64,000 bases of DNA from Gordonia polyisoprenivorans (lineage in GTDB: Bacteria; Actinomycetota; Actinomycetes; Mycobacteriales; Mycobacteriaceae): the NCBI RefSeq assembly GCF_017654315.1, contig NZ_CP072203.1, positions 2,480,001 through 2,544,000 of the forward strand, read 5' to 3'. Both the position numbers and the translations under genes were made by a program. This document shows, piece by piece, positions 9,281-17,428 of the stretch. The notes under the pieces were generated by a model. The model was not told where the DNA came from and made no database searches. It was given only the letters and a program-made list of their open reading frames with translations. Within the stretch, counting starts at the first letter, position 1, and each line of letters begins with the position of its first letter.

Positions 9281-10738
9281 ATGTCCACAACAGCGACTTA
9301 CGACGTCCTGGTGATCGGCGGCGGACCGGCCGGGGAAAATGCGGCCGATTACGCGATCCGCGGAAGCGGACGCACCGCCGCGATCATCGACCGCGAACTC
9401 GTCGGCGGGGAGTGCTCGTACTGGGCATGTATGCCGAGTAAGGCATTGCTCGGGGCGGGTGCCGCCCTGGACGGGGTGGCCGGTCTTCCCGGTGCTCGTC
9501 CGTCGCTGGCGTCGATGAGCCCGGACCGCGGCGCGCTGCTCGCCTGGCGTGACGACTTCACCTCCCACCGCGACGACGCCTCCCAGGTGCAGTGGGCGCG
9601 ATCGGCCGGCATCGACGTCATCCGTGCACGCGCGCAGCTGGTCGGGGAGCGGGAGGTCGAGGTGAGCGGCGCCGAGGGCACCCGGCGGCTGCACGCACGC
9701 CAGGCGGTGGTCCTGGCGACCGGCAGTACCGCCACCATCCCGCCGATCCCGGGCCTGGCCGCCGCGCTGCCCTGGACTTCCCGCGACGCCACCAACATGC
9801 TCGACGTACCGCGCCGGGTGTTGATCCTCGGCGGCGGCGTGGTGGCGTGCGAGGCAGCGACCTGGCTTACCGATCTCGGCTCCGCGGTCACGCTGGTGGT
9901 CCGCGGGGATCGCCTCCTGGCGAATGCGGAACCCTTTGCCGGACAACGGGTTGCCGACGCACTGTTCGAGCGTGGCGTCGATGTGCGACTGCGCGCCACG
10001 ATCGCCGAGGTGGGTAGGGACGACGCCCGCGACACCGGATACGGTCGGCGCCACGGTGGACCGGTCCGGGTGCACATCGCCGATCGCGACGGCGCGGTGA
10101 CCGACGAGATCGAGGTCGACGAGATCATCGTCGCCGCCGGTCGCACACCCGCGACCACCGACCTCGGTCTCGAGGTCCTCGGCATCGATCCGCACCGACC
10201 ACTCGACGTCGATGATCATCTCACCGTCGGCGAGCACTCATGGCTCTATGCGGTCGGCGACGTGAATTCGCGTGCGCCCTTGACACACATGGGCAAGTAC
10301 CAGGCCAGGGTCGCCGGCGAGGTGATCGCCGCCCGCGCCGAGGGCGCCGATCTCGTCGACCCCCGTTACCGCGCCTCGGCCGATCACGGGGCCGTGCCCC
10401 AGGTGGTCTTCACCCGCCCGCAGGTCGGCAGCGTCGGGCTCACCGAACGCGCCGCGCGCGACGCGGGCATCGATGTGCAGATCTCGGCCCTCGACATCGC
10501 GGTCGCCGGATCGGCCCTCGAACGCGACAACTACCGCGGTCACGCACAACTCGTGATCGACCGGTCCCGCGATCTGATCGTCGGGGTCACCTTCGTCGGC
10601 CCCGAGGTCGCCGAACTGCTGCATTCGGCAACCGTGGCCGTCGTGGGAAGGGTTCGGCTGCAACAGCTCTGGCATGCGGTGCCGTCGTATCCGACGGTCA
10701 GCGAGGTATGGCTGCGGCTCCTGGAGCAGGTGCACTGA
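9281..10738 (+). CDS. FAD-dependent pyridine-nucleotide disulfide oxidoreductase
   Basis: 485 aa of the dihydrolipoamide dehydrogenase / mercuric reductase class. FAD site GGGPAG at residues 13-18, redox-active CSYWAC at 45-50, NAD(P) site ILGGGVVACE, second FAD site LYAVGDVN, and a C-terminal dimerisation domain with SYPTVSEVWLRLL. The usual C-terminal active-site HP-type dyad is replaced by VPSYPT, so it may be one of the class members of unknown substrate rather than true lipoamide dehydrogenase. The ATG is immediately preceded by GTGGAGGG; a TACCGT box 6 nt upstream makes a leaderless message possible. Monocistronic. Confidence 0.92.
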   Translation: MSTTATYDVLVIGGGPAGENAADYAIRGSGRTAAIIDRELVGGECSYWACMPSKALLGAGAALDGVAGLPGARPSLASMSPDRGALLAWRDDFTSHRDDASQVQWARSAGIDVIRARAQLVGEREVEVSGAEGTRRLHARQAVVLATGSTATIPPIPGLAAALPWTSRDATNMLDVPRRVLILGGGVVACEAATWLTDLGSAVTLVVRGDRLLANAEPFAGQRVADALFERGVDVRLRATIAEVGRDDARDTGYGRRHGGPVRVHIADRDGAVTDEIEVDEIIVAAGRTPATTDLGLEVLGIDPHRPLDVDDHLTVGEHSWLYAVGDVNSRAPLTHMGKYQARVAGEVIAARAEGADLVDPRYRASADHGAVPQVVFTRPQVGSVGLTERAARDAGIDVQISALDIAVAGSALERDNYRGHAQLVIDRSRDLIVGVTFVGPEVAELLHSATVAVVGRVRLQQLWHAVPSYPTVSEVWLRLLEQVH

Positions 10739-10836
10739 GGTTTCGACGCCCCGGGATCGGGCGCTGTCGGAAATACGCCGTTCGCGCAATACGAGCCATT
10801 TGATCAACCAAAACTGATAAGCCTAGGCTGTCGATC

Positions 10837-11271
10837 ATGACCGATGACGACATCCTCGACGTCGCGGCAGGACTGCGGCTCACGCTCGGCGTGCTGTTGC
10901 GACGGCTCCGGGCCCATCGCAACCCCGACGATCCGAGTGTCCCGGAGACGACGGTGCTGGCACGCCTGGACCGCGACGGCGAGAGCACCGCAGCCGAACT
11001 CGCCCGCCGCGAACAGATCACGCCGCAGTCGATGGGGGTCACGATCTCGTCATTGCTCTCCGGGGGACTGGTCGCCAAGGCTCCCGACCCCGCCGACGGT
11101 CGGCGTGCGGTGCTGCGATTGACCGCCAAAGGCCGTGCGGTACTCGGTGATCGGCGCAACCATCGCACCCAGGCCATCGCGACCGCGATGACCTCGGTCC
11201 TCGACGCCGACGAGATCCGGGTCGTCGCCGCAGCTTTGCCGCTGCTCGACCGGGTGGCCGAGGCCCTGTGA
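10837..11271 (+). CDS. MarR-family transcriptional regulator
   Basis: 144 aa with a winged helix of MarR type (STAAELARREQITPQSMGV, then the wing DPADGRRAVLRLTAKG). The message looks leaderless: TAGGCT at 10824-10829 ends 7 nt before the ATG. A TTGATCAA palindrome at 10800-10807 just upstream could be part of its operator. The GTG of the downstream efflux pump overlaps its stop (GTGA), so regulator and pump are translationally coupled; relief of repression by the pump's substrate is the likely control. Confidence 0.94.
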   Translation: MTDDDILDVAAGLRLTLGVLLRRLRAHRNPDDPSVPETTVLARLDRDGESTAAELARREQITPQSMGVTISSLLSGGLVAKAPDPADGRRAVLRLTAKGRAVLGDRRNHRTQAIATAMTSVLDADEIRVVAAALPLLDRVAEAL

Positions 11272-13094
11272 GCGCGCCGACGGACGCAGAGACGGTCACC
11301 GACGACCCCGGCTACCGGTGGGTGGCATTGTCGAACACGACTGCCGCGGTGTTCATGTCGGCGCTCGACGGGTCGATCGTGATCATCTCGTTGCCCGCGA
11401 TCTTCCGCGGTATCGGGCTGGACCCGTTGGCGTCACAGAACATCGGTTTCCTGCTCTGGATGATCATGGGTTACCGACTGGTGCAGGCGGTGGCCGTCAC
11501 CACGCTGGGCCGGCTCGGAGACATGTTCGGTCGCGTACGGATCTACAACGCGGGATTCGCGGTCTTCACCGTCGCGTCGATCCTGTTGTCGTTCGACCCT
11601 TTTCACGCATCCGGCGCGGCGATCTGGCTGATCGCGTGGCGGTTGCTGCAGGCGCTCGGCGGATCGATGCTCACCTGCAATTCGGCTGCCATCCTCACCG
11701 ACGCGTTCGCGCCGGATCGCCGGGGATTCGCGTTGGGGCTCAATCAGGTTGCCGCGCTCGCCGGACAGTTGAGCGGACTGGTCCTCGGCGGTCTGCTGGC
11801 CGCATGGGATTGGCGGGCGGTGTTCTGGGTGAATGTCCCGGTCGGCGTCTTCTTCACGGTATGGGCCTACCGGAAACTCCGCGATAACGGCGAACGCCAT
11901 CCGGGGCGGATCGATTGGTGGGGCAACGGGACGTTCGCCTGTGGCCTCTCGGCGATCCTCATCGCCATCACCATAGGGCTGCAGCCCTACGGCGATCACA
12001 CCATGGGCTGGGAGAACCCGGTCGTGGTCGCGCTGCTGGTCGCGGGCGTGGTGTCGCTGATCGCTTTCGGCCTCATCGAGAGTCGGGTGGCCGAACCGAT
12101 GATCGAACTGACACTCTTCCGGATTCGTGCCTTCACCGCCGGAAACCTGGCGGCGCTGTGCGCGTCGCTGGCGCAGGGCGGACTCCAGTTCGTGTTGATC
12201 ATCTGGCTACAGGGCATATGGTTGCCGCTGCACGGCTACGATTTCGCCGATACCCCGCTGTGGGCGGGAATCTTCCTGCTGCCCTTGACTTGCGGGTTCT
12301 TCGTCGCCGGCCCGCTGACTGGTGCACTGTCGGACAGGTTCGGTGCGCGCGGCTTCGCCACCGTCGGCATGGTGCTCTTCGGATCGAGCTTCGTCGGCCT
12401 GTTGTTCCTGCCGATCGTGTTCCCGTACTGGGCGTTTGCGCTGTTGATCGCGCTCAACGGCATCGGTACCGGCATGTTCGCCGCACCCAACACCTCCTCG
12501 ATCATGGGAAGTGTTCCCGCCCGCTATCGCGGGGTGGCGTCCGGAATGCGGGCCACCTTCCAGAATTCCGGCACGGCGTTGTCGATCGGAGTCTTCTTCT
12601 CACTGATGATCGTTGGATTGGCGGCGCACCTGCCCGAGACCATGTCGGCGGGACTGCAGCAGCAGGGTGTACCCGCCGGGATCGCCGGCGAGGTCGCCCA
12701 TCTGCCACCGGTGGCCTCGTTGTTCTCGGCGCTGCTGGGCGTCAATCCCATCGAGCACCTTCTTGCCGGCACCGGGGTGCTCGACCACCTCAGCACTGCG
12801 CAGCAGCAGACCCTCACCGGTCACGAGTTCTTCCCGAATCTGTTGTCGGGACCGTTCCACGACGGACTCGTCATCGTCTTCGTCGCCTCCATCGGATTGT
12901 CGATCTGTGCGGCCGTCGCCTCACTGCTGCGCGGTGCCCCCACGGCGCCGACGCTGACGTCGACGCCGGAGGTCGTGTGCACAGGAGACGACGACAGCAG
13001 TGGTCTCGACAGCACGGGTCACGACAGCAGTGGACGTCCCAGTGGCAGCGCCGAGCCGCCGGTGGAACTCGACATCGCGTCGAAGAACAGATAG
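11268..13094 (+). CDS. MFS drug:H+ antiporter, DHA2 (14-helix) type
   Basis: 608 aa with about 14 transmembrane helices. The MFS motif A region (LGRLGDMFGRVRIY) and the drug-antiporter motif C region with Gly/Pro-rich helix 5 are visible. Most similar in layout to EmrB/QacA-type multidrug exporters. It starts at a GTG overlapping the marR stop codon. The last 40 or so residues are a low-complexity Asp/Ser/Gly tail that overlaps the 3' end of the convergent acetate transporter gene by 76 bp, so the tail may be a read-through extension. Confidence 0.94.
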   Translation: MSAPTDAETVTDDPGYRWVALSNTTAAVFMSALDGSIVIISLPAIFRGIGLDPLASQNIGFLLWMIMGYRLVQAVAVTTLGRLGDMFGRVRIYNAGFAVFTVASILLSFDPFHASGAAIWLIAWRLLQALGGSMLTCNSAAILTDAFAPDRRGFALGLNQVAALAGQLSGLVLGGLLAAWDWRAVFWVNVPVGVFFTVWAYRKLRDNGERHPGRIDWWGNGTFACGLSAILIAITIGLQPYGDHTMGWENPVVVALLVAGVVSLIAFGLIESRVAEPMIELTLFRIRAFTAGNLAALCASLAQGGLQFVLIIWLQGIWLPLHGYDFADTPLWAGIFLLPLTCGFFVAGPLTGALSDRFGARGFATVGMVLFGSSFVGLLFLPIVFPYWAFALLIALNGIGTGMFAAPNTSSIMGSVPARYRGVASGMRATFQNSGTALSIGVFFSLMIVGLAAHLPETMSAGLQQQGVPAGIAGEVAHLPPVASLFSALLGVNPIEHLLAGTGVLDHLSTAQQQTLTGHEFFPNLLSGPFHDGLVIVFVASIGLSICAAVASLLRGAPTAPTLTSTPEVVCTGDDDSSGLDSTGHDSSGRPSGSAEPPVELDIASKNR

Positions 13095-13654
13095 GTGCCG
13101 ACCGCGGCGAAGGCGAACACCACCCAACCTGCGGCCGTCTGAATGGTGCTACTGCCCTGCGCGGTGGCCAGCAGGACGAGAATCAGTGCGACGTCGATGA
13201 GCACGAAGAGCAGGGTGAACGCGAACGGAAGGCGCAAGGTGGCCAAGGTCAGCATCACGATCACCACCACCCACGAGGTGAGGAACACCTCCTGCGTGGC
13301 CACGGCGTTGTCGGCTCCGACGCCGTACCAGTTATGAGTCAGGCCGAGTACGAGCGCTGCGTAGCTGAGCCAGAATCCGGAAAAGATGCCGAACACCGCG
13401 GCCACCGCGTTCTGCGCGAGCGACAATGCCCACACGGCGGCGACGAGTTGTCCGATTCCGGTGGCGGCCAAGATGATCGGGATCGACGCGCCTACCGCGG
13501 TCGCCGGGACGAATCCGATCAGCACCATCCCGAGTGCCACCGATCCGACGATGAAGGTCGGGACGCCGATGGTCGCCGGATTGCCCACGGGCGCCGGCGG
13601 TGCGGTATCGGCGGTGGTGATCACATCGGGTGGGGCAAGTGCAACGTCGGTCAT
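13019..13654 (-). CDS. GPR1/FUN34/YaaH (SatP) family acetate/succinate transporter
   Basis: 211 aa with six predicted transmembrane helices. The N-terminal signature appears as GNPATIGVPTF (family consensus NPAPLGL) and there are conserved FWLSY and NWYG segments. Family members import acetate or succinate, or release ammonia. The ATG at 13654 has AAGGAC upstream and is preferred over ATG 13687. The 3' end overlaps the convergent MFS gene by 76 bp; the end of this protein (FFDAMSSSTGGSALPL) is the family-like one. Confidence 0.9.
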   Translation of the reverse strand: MTDVALAPPDVITTADTAPPAPVGNPATIGVPTFIVGSVALGMVLIGFVPATAVGASIPIILAATGIGQLVAAVWALSLAQNAVAAVFGIFSGFWLSYAALVLGLTHNWYGVGADNAVATQEVFLTSWVVVIVMLTLATLRLPFAFTLLFVLIDVALILVLLATAQGSSTIQTAAGWVVFAFAAVGTYLFFDAMSSSTGGSALPLGRPLLS

Positions 13655-13787
13655 GGGGGTGTCCTTCGCGGAGAGAATGGCATTCATCGGCGATGCCGAT
13701 CGTCAACGTAGGCGCGTTGTGTCCGGGGTCACAATGATTGGTCGACAATCCTATTCCGCGACTGGCCATCAGGTCAGCGGGTCAGTG

Positions 13788-13904
13788 CACCCCTTGGCGA
13801 GTGCCTCGCCGGCACCCCTTGGCGAGTGCCTCGCCGGCACCCCTTGGCGAGTGCCTCGCCGGCACCCCTTGGCGAGTGCCTCGCCGGCACCCCTTGGCGA
13901 GTGG
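13788..13904. repeat. 25-bp tandem repeat, 4 full copies plus a 17-bp partial copy
   Basis: Units start at 13788, 13813, 13838, 13863 and 13888 and are identical across the copies. Each unit contains the inverted repeat GGCGAG-TGC-CTCGCC, so every copy can form a small hairpin and neighbouring copies can pair with each other. 25 bp is not a multiple of three and the array is between genes, so it is not coding. It lies between the divergent starts of the acetate transporter and the CLC channel. It resembles a mycobacterial MIRU/VNTR-like minisatellite. Confidence 0.95.
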
Positions 13905-13947
13905 ACGCCGACCGAGACCCCGGCTCGCCGGGTGACACTGCCGCATC

Positions 13948-15219
13948 ATGGACAGCGTGATGCGTAGGTTCGGCTGGTTCGTGCTCGGCGTGATCGCCGC
14001 GGGTGTGCTGGCCGGTCTCGCCGGTGGCGCCACCGCCGTGGTGCTCAAGGCGATTCAGCATGTGACGTTCGGATACTGGTCGGGCACACTGCTCGACGGC
14101 ATCAGCGCAGCGACGGCCTGGCGTCGCGTGGCCGGACCCGTGGTCGGGGGAGCACTCACCGGTGCCGGCTGGTGGTGGTTGCGACGTCGTCGGCAACTGA
14201 TCCCACTGACCGTCGCGATCGAGCGCGGTGAGCCGGTGGCGACGGCCCCTCGCGCGGCCGACTCGTCGCTGCAGATCCTGCTGGTAGGGACCGGGGCATC
14301 GCTGGGGCGAGAGGGAGCTGCCCGTGAGTTCGCAGCCGTCGCCGCAGACCTCGCACTCCGTCGAATCCCGTTGTCGGAATCGGACATCCGGGTGTTGTTG
14401 GCGTCGGCGGCCGGCGCCGGGCTCGGCGCGGTGTACAACGTGCCGTTGGCCGGTGCATTGTTCACCGTCCAGCTCCTGCTGCGTTCGTGGCGCCCTCGCG
14501 AGGTGCTCACCGCGACGTTGACGTCTGTAGTGGCCGTCGTCGCGGCGTGGCCGGTTGTCGGCGATCGACCGACATTCGTCTGGCCCGGCGCCAATCTCAC
14601 TGCGGCGGTCGCGGTGGTGGCACCGGGCGCCGTAGCGGCGAGCATGGTCCTGGGTGCGGCGTTCTCGCGGCTGATGAGTCATGTTCAGCGACAACCGGTC
14701 TCGGGATGGTGGTTGATCCCTGCGCTGACCGGTGCCGGTGCGCTGACCGGCATCAGCGCGCTGTGGTTTCCCGAACTACCCGGCAACGGCAAGTCCATCA
14801 TCACCGAATCACTCGGCGGCGGTGGACCTCTGCTCACGGTGGTGGCCGTGGCGCTGCTCAAACCCGTCCTCGCCGCCATTCATCTGCGTGCCGGTGCGGT
14901 CGGCGGCCTGATCACCCCGGCACTGGCCACCGGCGCCGCATTCGGTGCGGCCGTCGCGATCCTGGCCGAGCATTGGACCGGCTGGGACATCAATCCCGCC
15001 GCGGTCTCTTTGCTCGCCGCCGCGGCGTTCCTGGGTTTTTCGCAACGAGCACCGCTGTTCGCTGTCGTCTTCGCGTGGGAGCTGGCTCATCCGCCACCGA
15101 TGTTCCTGTGTGCTCTGGCCCTGATCGCGGTGGTGGGGTACGCGGTGCAGACGGGGGTTCCGATTCTGCGACGGAACGGGATTGGTGGTCGCTTCGCGAT
15201 CCGCCGGCGTGGCCCCTGA
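13948..15219 (+). CDS. CLC-family chloride channel or H+/Cl- antiporter
   Basis: 423 aa, mostly hydrophobic helices with the CLC pore motifs: GTGASLGREGAAREFAA (the GREG gate with the key Glu) and GLGAVYNVPLAGALFTVQLL. The first selectivity motif is less canonical than E. coli ClcA's GSGIP. Likely moves Cl- or a similar anion across the inner membrane, possibly with protons. No strong ribosome-binding site precedes ATG 13948; ATG 13960 is an alternative. The 25-bp repeat array lies 44 bp upstream and may affect its expression. Confidence 0.92.
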   Translation: MDSVMRRFGWFVLGVIAAGVLAGLAGGATAVVLKAIQHVTFGYWSGTLLDGISAATAWRRVAGPVVGGALTGAGWWWLRRRRQLIPLTVAIERGEPVATAPRAADSSLQILLVGTGASLGREGAAREFAAVAADLALRRIPLSESDIRVLLASAAGAGLGAVYNVPLAGALFTVQLLLRSWRPREVLTATLTSVVAVVAAWPVVGDRPTFVWPGANLTAAVAVVAPGAVAASMVLGAAFSRLMSHVQRQPVSGWWLIPALTGAGALTGISALWFPELPGNGKSIITESLGGGGPLLTVVAVALLKPVLAAIHLRAGAVGGLITPALATGAAFGAAVAILAEHWTGWDINPAAVSLLAAAAFLGFSQRAPLFAVVFAWELAHPPPMFLCALALIAVVGYAVQTGVPILRRNGIGGRFAIRRRGP

Positions 15220-15317
15220 GCCGTAGCGGTGCTGACGCCACCTCAGGGTGTAGGCGATTCTGGGGTGGCGGTGATCCAGAAGGCGGGCACCGGCGACAAG
15301 TGGTCTCCGGAGTACGG

Positions 15318-15770
15318 CTACCAGCGATAGTCGAGAAACTTCCCGTCGAAGGTGACCACGACGCGGTCGCCGTCGGGATCGGGCCGGCGAGCGAAGTCGA
15401 CCTTGAAGTTGATGGCGCTCATGATGCCGTCGCCGAACTCTTCGTGGATCAGTTCCGCGAGCGCCGGACCGTACACGGTCAGCGCCTCGTGGAAACGGTA
15501 GATCGTCGGGTCCGATGCGGCGGCATCGTCGGCGGTGCGGGTCGGTTGGCGCACGAGACTTTCCACGAACCTGTCGTCGAGTCCCAAGAAGGCGGACACC
15601 GTGATCGCCTTGTCGGCGGGAACCGGATGTTGGCCCAGCAGTGCGGCGACCGTCCACACCAAGGGTGCGTCGATGTGCTCGGCGATGTCGGCCCAGGTCA
15701 GGCCGCGTCGAATGCGTTCGGCGACGATCAATTCCGCGGCGTGTGATTTCGGCATGATGGCGGTGGACAT
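15318..15770 (-). CDS. cynS: Cyanate hydratase (cyanase)
   Basis: 150 aa. Catalyses cyanate + bicarbonate to ammonia + 2 CO2. The catalytic residues of the E. coli enzyme (R96, E99, S122) are found here as R92, E95 and S118 with a constant offset (YRFHEAL; MSAINF). Length matches the family (156 in E. coli), and the N-terminal half has the HTH-like fold (GLTWADIAEHID). ATG 15770 has AGGAG upstream. No transporter or carbonic anhydrase gene is next to it; it stands alone. Confidence 0.95.
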   Translation of the reverse strand: MSTAIMPKSHAAELIVAERIRRGLTWADIAEHIDAPLVWTVAALLGQHPVPADKAITVSAFLGLDDRFVESLVRQPTRTADDAAASDPTIYRFHEALTVYGPALAELIHEEFGDGIMSAINFKVDFARRPDPDGDRVVVTFDGKFLDYRW

Positions 15771-16076
15771 CGGGTCTCCTCTGCTGGTGCGGATGATTCC
15801 CCCACCTTGACCACCGTGGTGGCATTCGTCCACCGGAAAGCCGATCCCGCCGGTTCGCGACATCGAGAGTGGTGGCCCCCAAGCGCGGTGGAGGACTGGG
15901 CTACGTGCTGCCCGCTGGTTTACGTCGAGCGGTACAAGAACGACGGGCTCACTCGGTCGAATCGGTCGGTGTGCGCAGCGCCCTCGGTGGAGTCGAACCA
16001 ACGCAACGACCATCAGGGCCACCCATAGGGGGCTCTCATTCGGCCTGTGACGCAACAAAAGCCACAGAGGTGAGGG
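15771..16076. other. Non-coding stretch between cyanase and the phage-like cluster
   Basis: 306 bp in which I see no supported gene. It holds the cynS ribosome-binding site at its left end. At 15986-16000 there is a sequence (GGTGGAGTCGAACCA) resembling the T-arm of a tRNA on the minus strand, but no complete tRNA can be folded around it. It could be a remnant of an integration boundary; this is speculative. Confidence 0.5.
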
Positions 16077-16331
16077 TTACGGGTTGAGGGCGCCCCACAC
16101 GGCACGAGCATCGTTGAGAGCAGCGATCAGTCCGCCGAGTTCGCGACGGTTGTTGACTTCCACGGTGTCGCGGCGATCACCAATCACGATGACGGGCGCG
16201 TCGGTCTTGTCGGTGAGCAAGTTGTGTCCGCTGATCAGGTCGACGGTGAGGTGGTCACCGATCGCGGCGCGTACCCACGTGTAGGCGGTTCAGTCGTCGT
16301 CTTCTGGTGGATCGATGTGCGGGGTGGTCAC
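16077..16331 (-). pseudogene. Small phage-like gene interrupted by an in-frame TGA
   Basis: Read on the minus strand from the GTG at 16331, the frame gives 13 codons (beginning MTTPHIDPPEDDD), then a TGA at 16290-16292, then 70 more open codons to TAA at 16077. The downstream part (TAYTWVRAAIGDHLTV and VEVNNRRELGGLIAALNDA) looks like normal protein. The GTG overlaps the stop of the preceding gene (GTGA), as do the other genes in this cluster, which supports the GTG as the ancestral start. It is either a nonsense-inactivated gene or a sequencing error. Function not recognised. Confidence 0.55.
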
Positions 16332-16525
16332 TGGATGTCTCCTGCTGCGTCGCGGAGGGCTTGGCGGTATCCGGCGTCATAGTCGGGATCGTCGTCGGGG
16401 TCGGGTGTGACCGCGAGAAGTTTGTTGGTGATGATTCCCAATAGTGGGCCGGGTAGCTGCGCCAACGTTTCTGTCGCTGCCCGGTAGCCGTTGGTGAACT
16501 GATCGGGTCCGATGACTGCGGTCAC
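16328..16525 (-). CDS. Small unknown protein, third gene of a phage-like overlapping cluster
   Basis: 65 aa from a GTG that overlaps the previous stop (GTGA). Contains an acidic stretch (PDPDDDPDYDAGYRQALRD); the pattern of an acidic loop then GYRQAL is common in small actinophage and mobile-island proteins, but I cannot name a family. Overlapping starts and stops with both neighbours argue that it is genuinely translated. Confidence 0.55.
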   Translation of the reverse strand: MTAVIGPDQFTNGYRAATETLAQLPGPLLGIITNKLLAVTPDPDDDPDYDAGYRQALRDAAGDIQ

Positions 16526-16950
16526 GACTGACCACCGATCCATGCGGCGACAGCAGGCAGCGAGTCGAGTACATCGACAGTGGACACACCCGTGAGCATC
16601 GACAGTGCCCGCAATACCGCGCACGCGATGACTTTCAGATCGGGGGCGAGGCTGTTGGTGTCGTCTTCGAACTGCTCCAACCACGCTCGGAGGTGTCCGG
16701 CTTGCGGTTTGTTGGGTTCGATGTCGTGGGCTTGCCATGCGGCAGTGTTGAGAGCTTCGATGGCGGGGTTGATCGGGGCCCGGTGTGTGTGGCGGTAGGT
16801 GTCGGCGCGGTCTTTCGCAGCGAAGGCGATATCTCGGCACATGCTGTGCAGGGGTGTGCCTTGGGCGTCGATCATTCGGTTCCAGGCGCGGTCTGCGGCT
16901 TGGTCGAGCAGGGTTTGCGTGGCGGCGATGACTTCGGGGTCGTTGTTCAT
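16522..16950 (-). CDS. Unknown helical protein, phage-like cluster
   Basis: 142 aa, mainly alpha-helical with no membrane segment, beginning MNNDPEVIAATQTLLD. Codon use is less GC-skewed than the neighbouring chromosome genes. ATG 16950 overlaps the stop of the upstream 35-aa gene (ATGA), and its own stop overlaps the next GTG (GTGA). I do not recognise the family. The tight, same-strand overlap of four small genes beside a tRNA suggests a phage or integrative-element remnant. Confidence 0.6.
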   Translation of the reverse strand: MNNDPEVIAATQTLLDQAADRAWNRMIDAQGTPLHSMCRDIAFAAKDRADTYRHTHRAPINPAIEALNTAAWQAHDIEPNKPQAGHLRAWLEQFEDDTNSLAPDLKVIACAVLRALSMLTGVSTVDVLDSLPAVAAWIGGQS

Positions 16951-17054
16951 GCGTGCCACCCCATGCGGACGCACAGAGCCATTACGGCGATCGGGAGCGG
17001 GTACAAGCACGCGAAGATGAGTAGCGCGCTGACGATGATTCGAGCGTGGTTCAC
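16947..17054 (-). CDS. 35-aa single-helix membrane peptide
   Basis: Starts at GTG 17054 behind a strong GGAAGGAAT ribosome-binding site and encodes one hydrophobic helix (IIVSALLIFACLYPLPIAV). Its stop overlaps the next start (ATGA). Small single-helix proteins are common in phage lysis or superinfection modules, but nothing specific can be claimed. Leads the four-gene overlapping cluster. Confidence 0.55.
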   Translation of the reverse strand: MNHARIIVSALLIFACLYPLPIAVMALCVRMGWHA

Positions 17055-17065
17055 AGGGGTATTCC

Positions 17066-17089
17066 TTCCAACGGTTTGCACTGTTGGAA
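17066..17089. promoter_or_regulatory. Inverted repeat overlapping the ribosome-binding site of the phage-like cluster
   Basis: Perfect 7-bp arms TTCCAAC and GTTGGAA separated by 10 nt. Read on the minus strand, one arm contains part of the GGAAGGA Shine-Dalgarno sequence of the 35-aa membrane peptide, so a hairpin could hide it, or a repressor could bind here. Confidence 0.5.
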
Positions 17090-17189
17090 TGGCCGTGAAA
17101 GCCCTCGTGTGGACATGCTCGGTACTAGCGCTTGACATGCATGGCATTGAGAGCGTCGGAGAAACCGCCATCTACCTGCGGATAGTGGG

Positions 17190-17263
17190 TGCCCCCACCG
17201 GGATTCGAACCCGGAACACGCGGATTTTAAGTCCGCTGCCTCTGCCAATTGGGCTATAGGGGC
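17190..17263 (-). tRNA. tRNA-Leu (UAA anticodon)
   Basis: Folds into a cloverleaf of 74 nt including the discriminator: acceptor GCCCCTA/TGGGGGC (17257-17263 and 17191-17197), anticodon stem GCGGA/TCCGC with loop CTTAAAA (U33, anticodon UAA), T-arm CCGGG-TTCGAAT-CCCGG. CCA is not encoded. The anticodon reads UUA leucine codons, but the variable loop is only about 5 nt, whereas bacterial tRNA-Leu is normally class II with a long variable arm. A phage-like cluster lies immediately downstream. Confidence 0.9.
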
Positions 17264-17363
17264 GCGCCCACAGCATGCCACGGCCGCCTCGGATCGTCGT
17301 CGGCGGATCGCACCTATGCGGCGGTTGCTGACGAAAGGTCGTCGTCACGTGGTGGATGCGGCC

Positions 17364-17392
17364 TTGACCCGTTGACTTACTACCGATAACTT
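17364..17392 (+). promoter_or_regulatory. Predicted sigma-70-type promoter of the second MMPL gene
   Basis: TTGACC (17364-17369), a 17-bp spacer and TAACTT (17387-17392) form a good -35/-10 pair. Transcription would start near 17399, giving a leader of about 30 nt with a GGAG site before ATG 17429. Confidence 0.6.
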
Positions 17393-17428
17393 AACGGGGG
17401 TAACTCACCTTCCACGGCTGGAGTGGAC

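Noticed and set aside
13788..13904. Tandem repeat as a CRISPR array
   Set aside because: Copies are directly adjacent with no spacers, and there are no cas genes nearby.
15986..16000. T-arm-like sequence as a tRNA gene or attachment site
   Set aside because: No cloverleaf can be built around it and it does not match the tRNA-Leu 3' end exactly; kept only as a weak hint.
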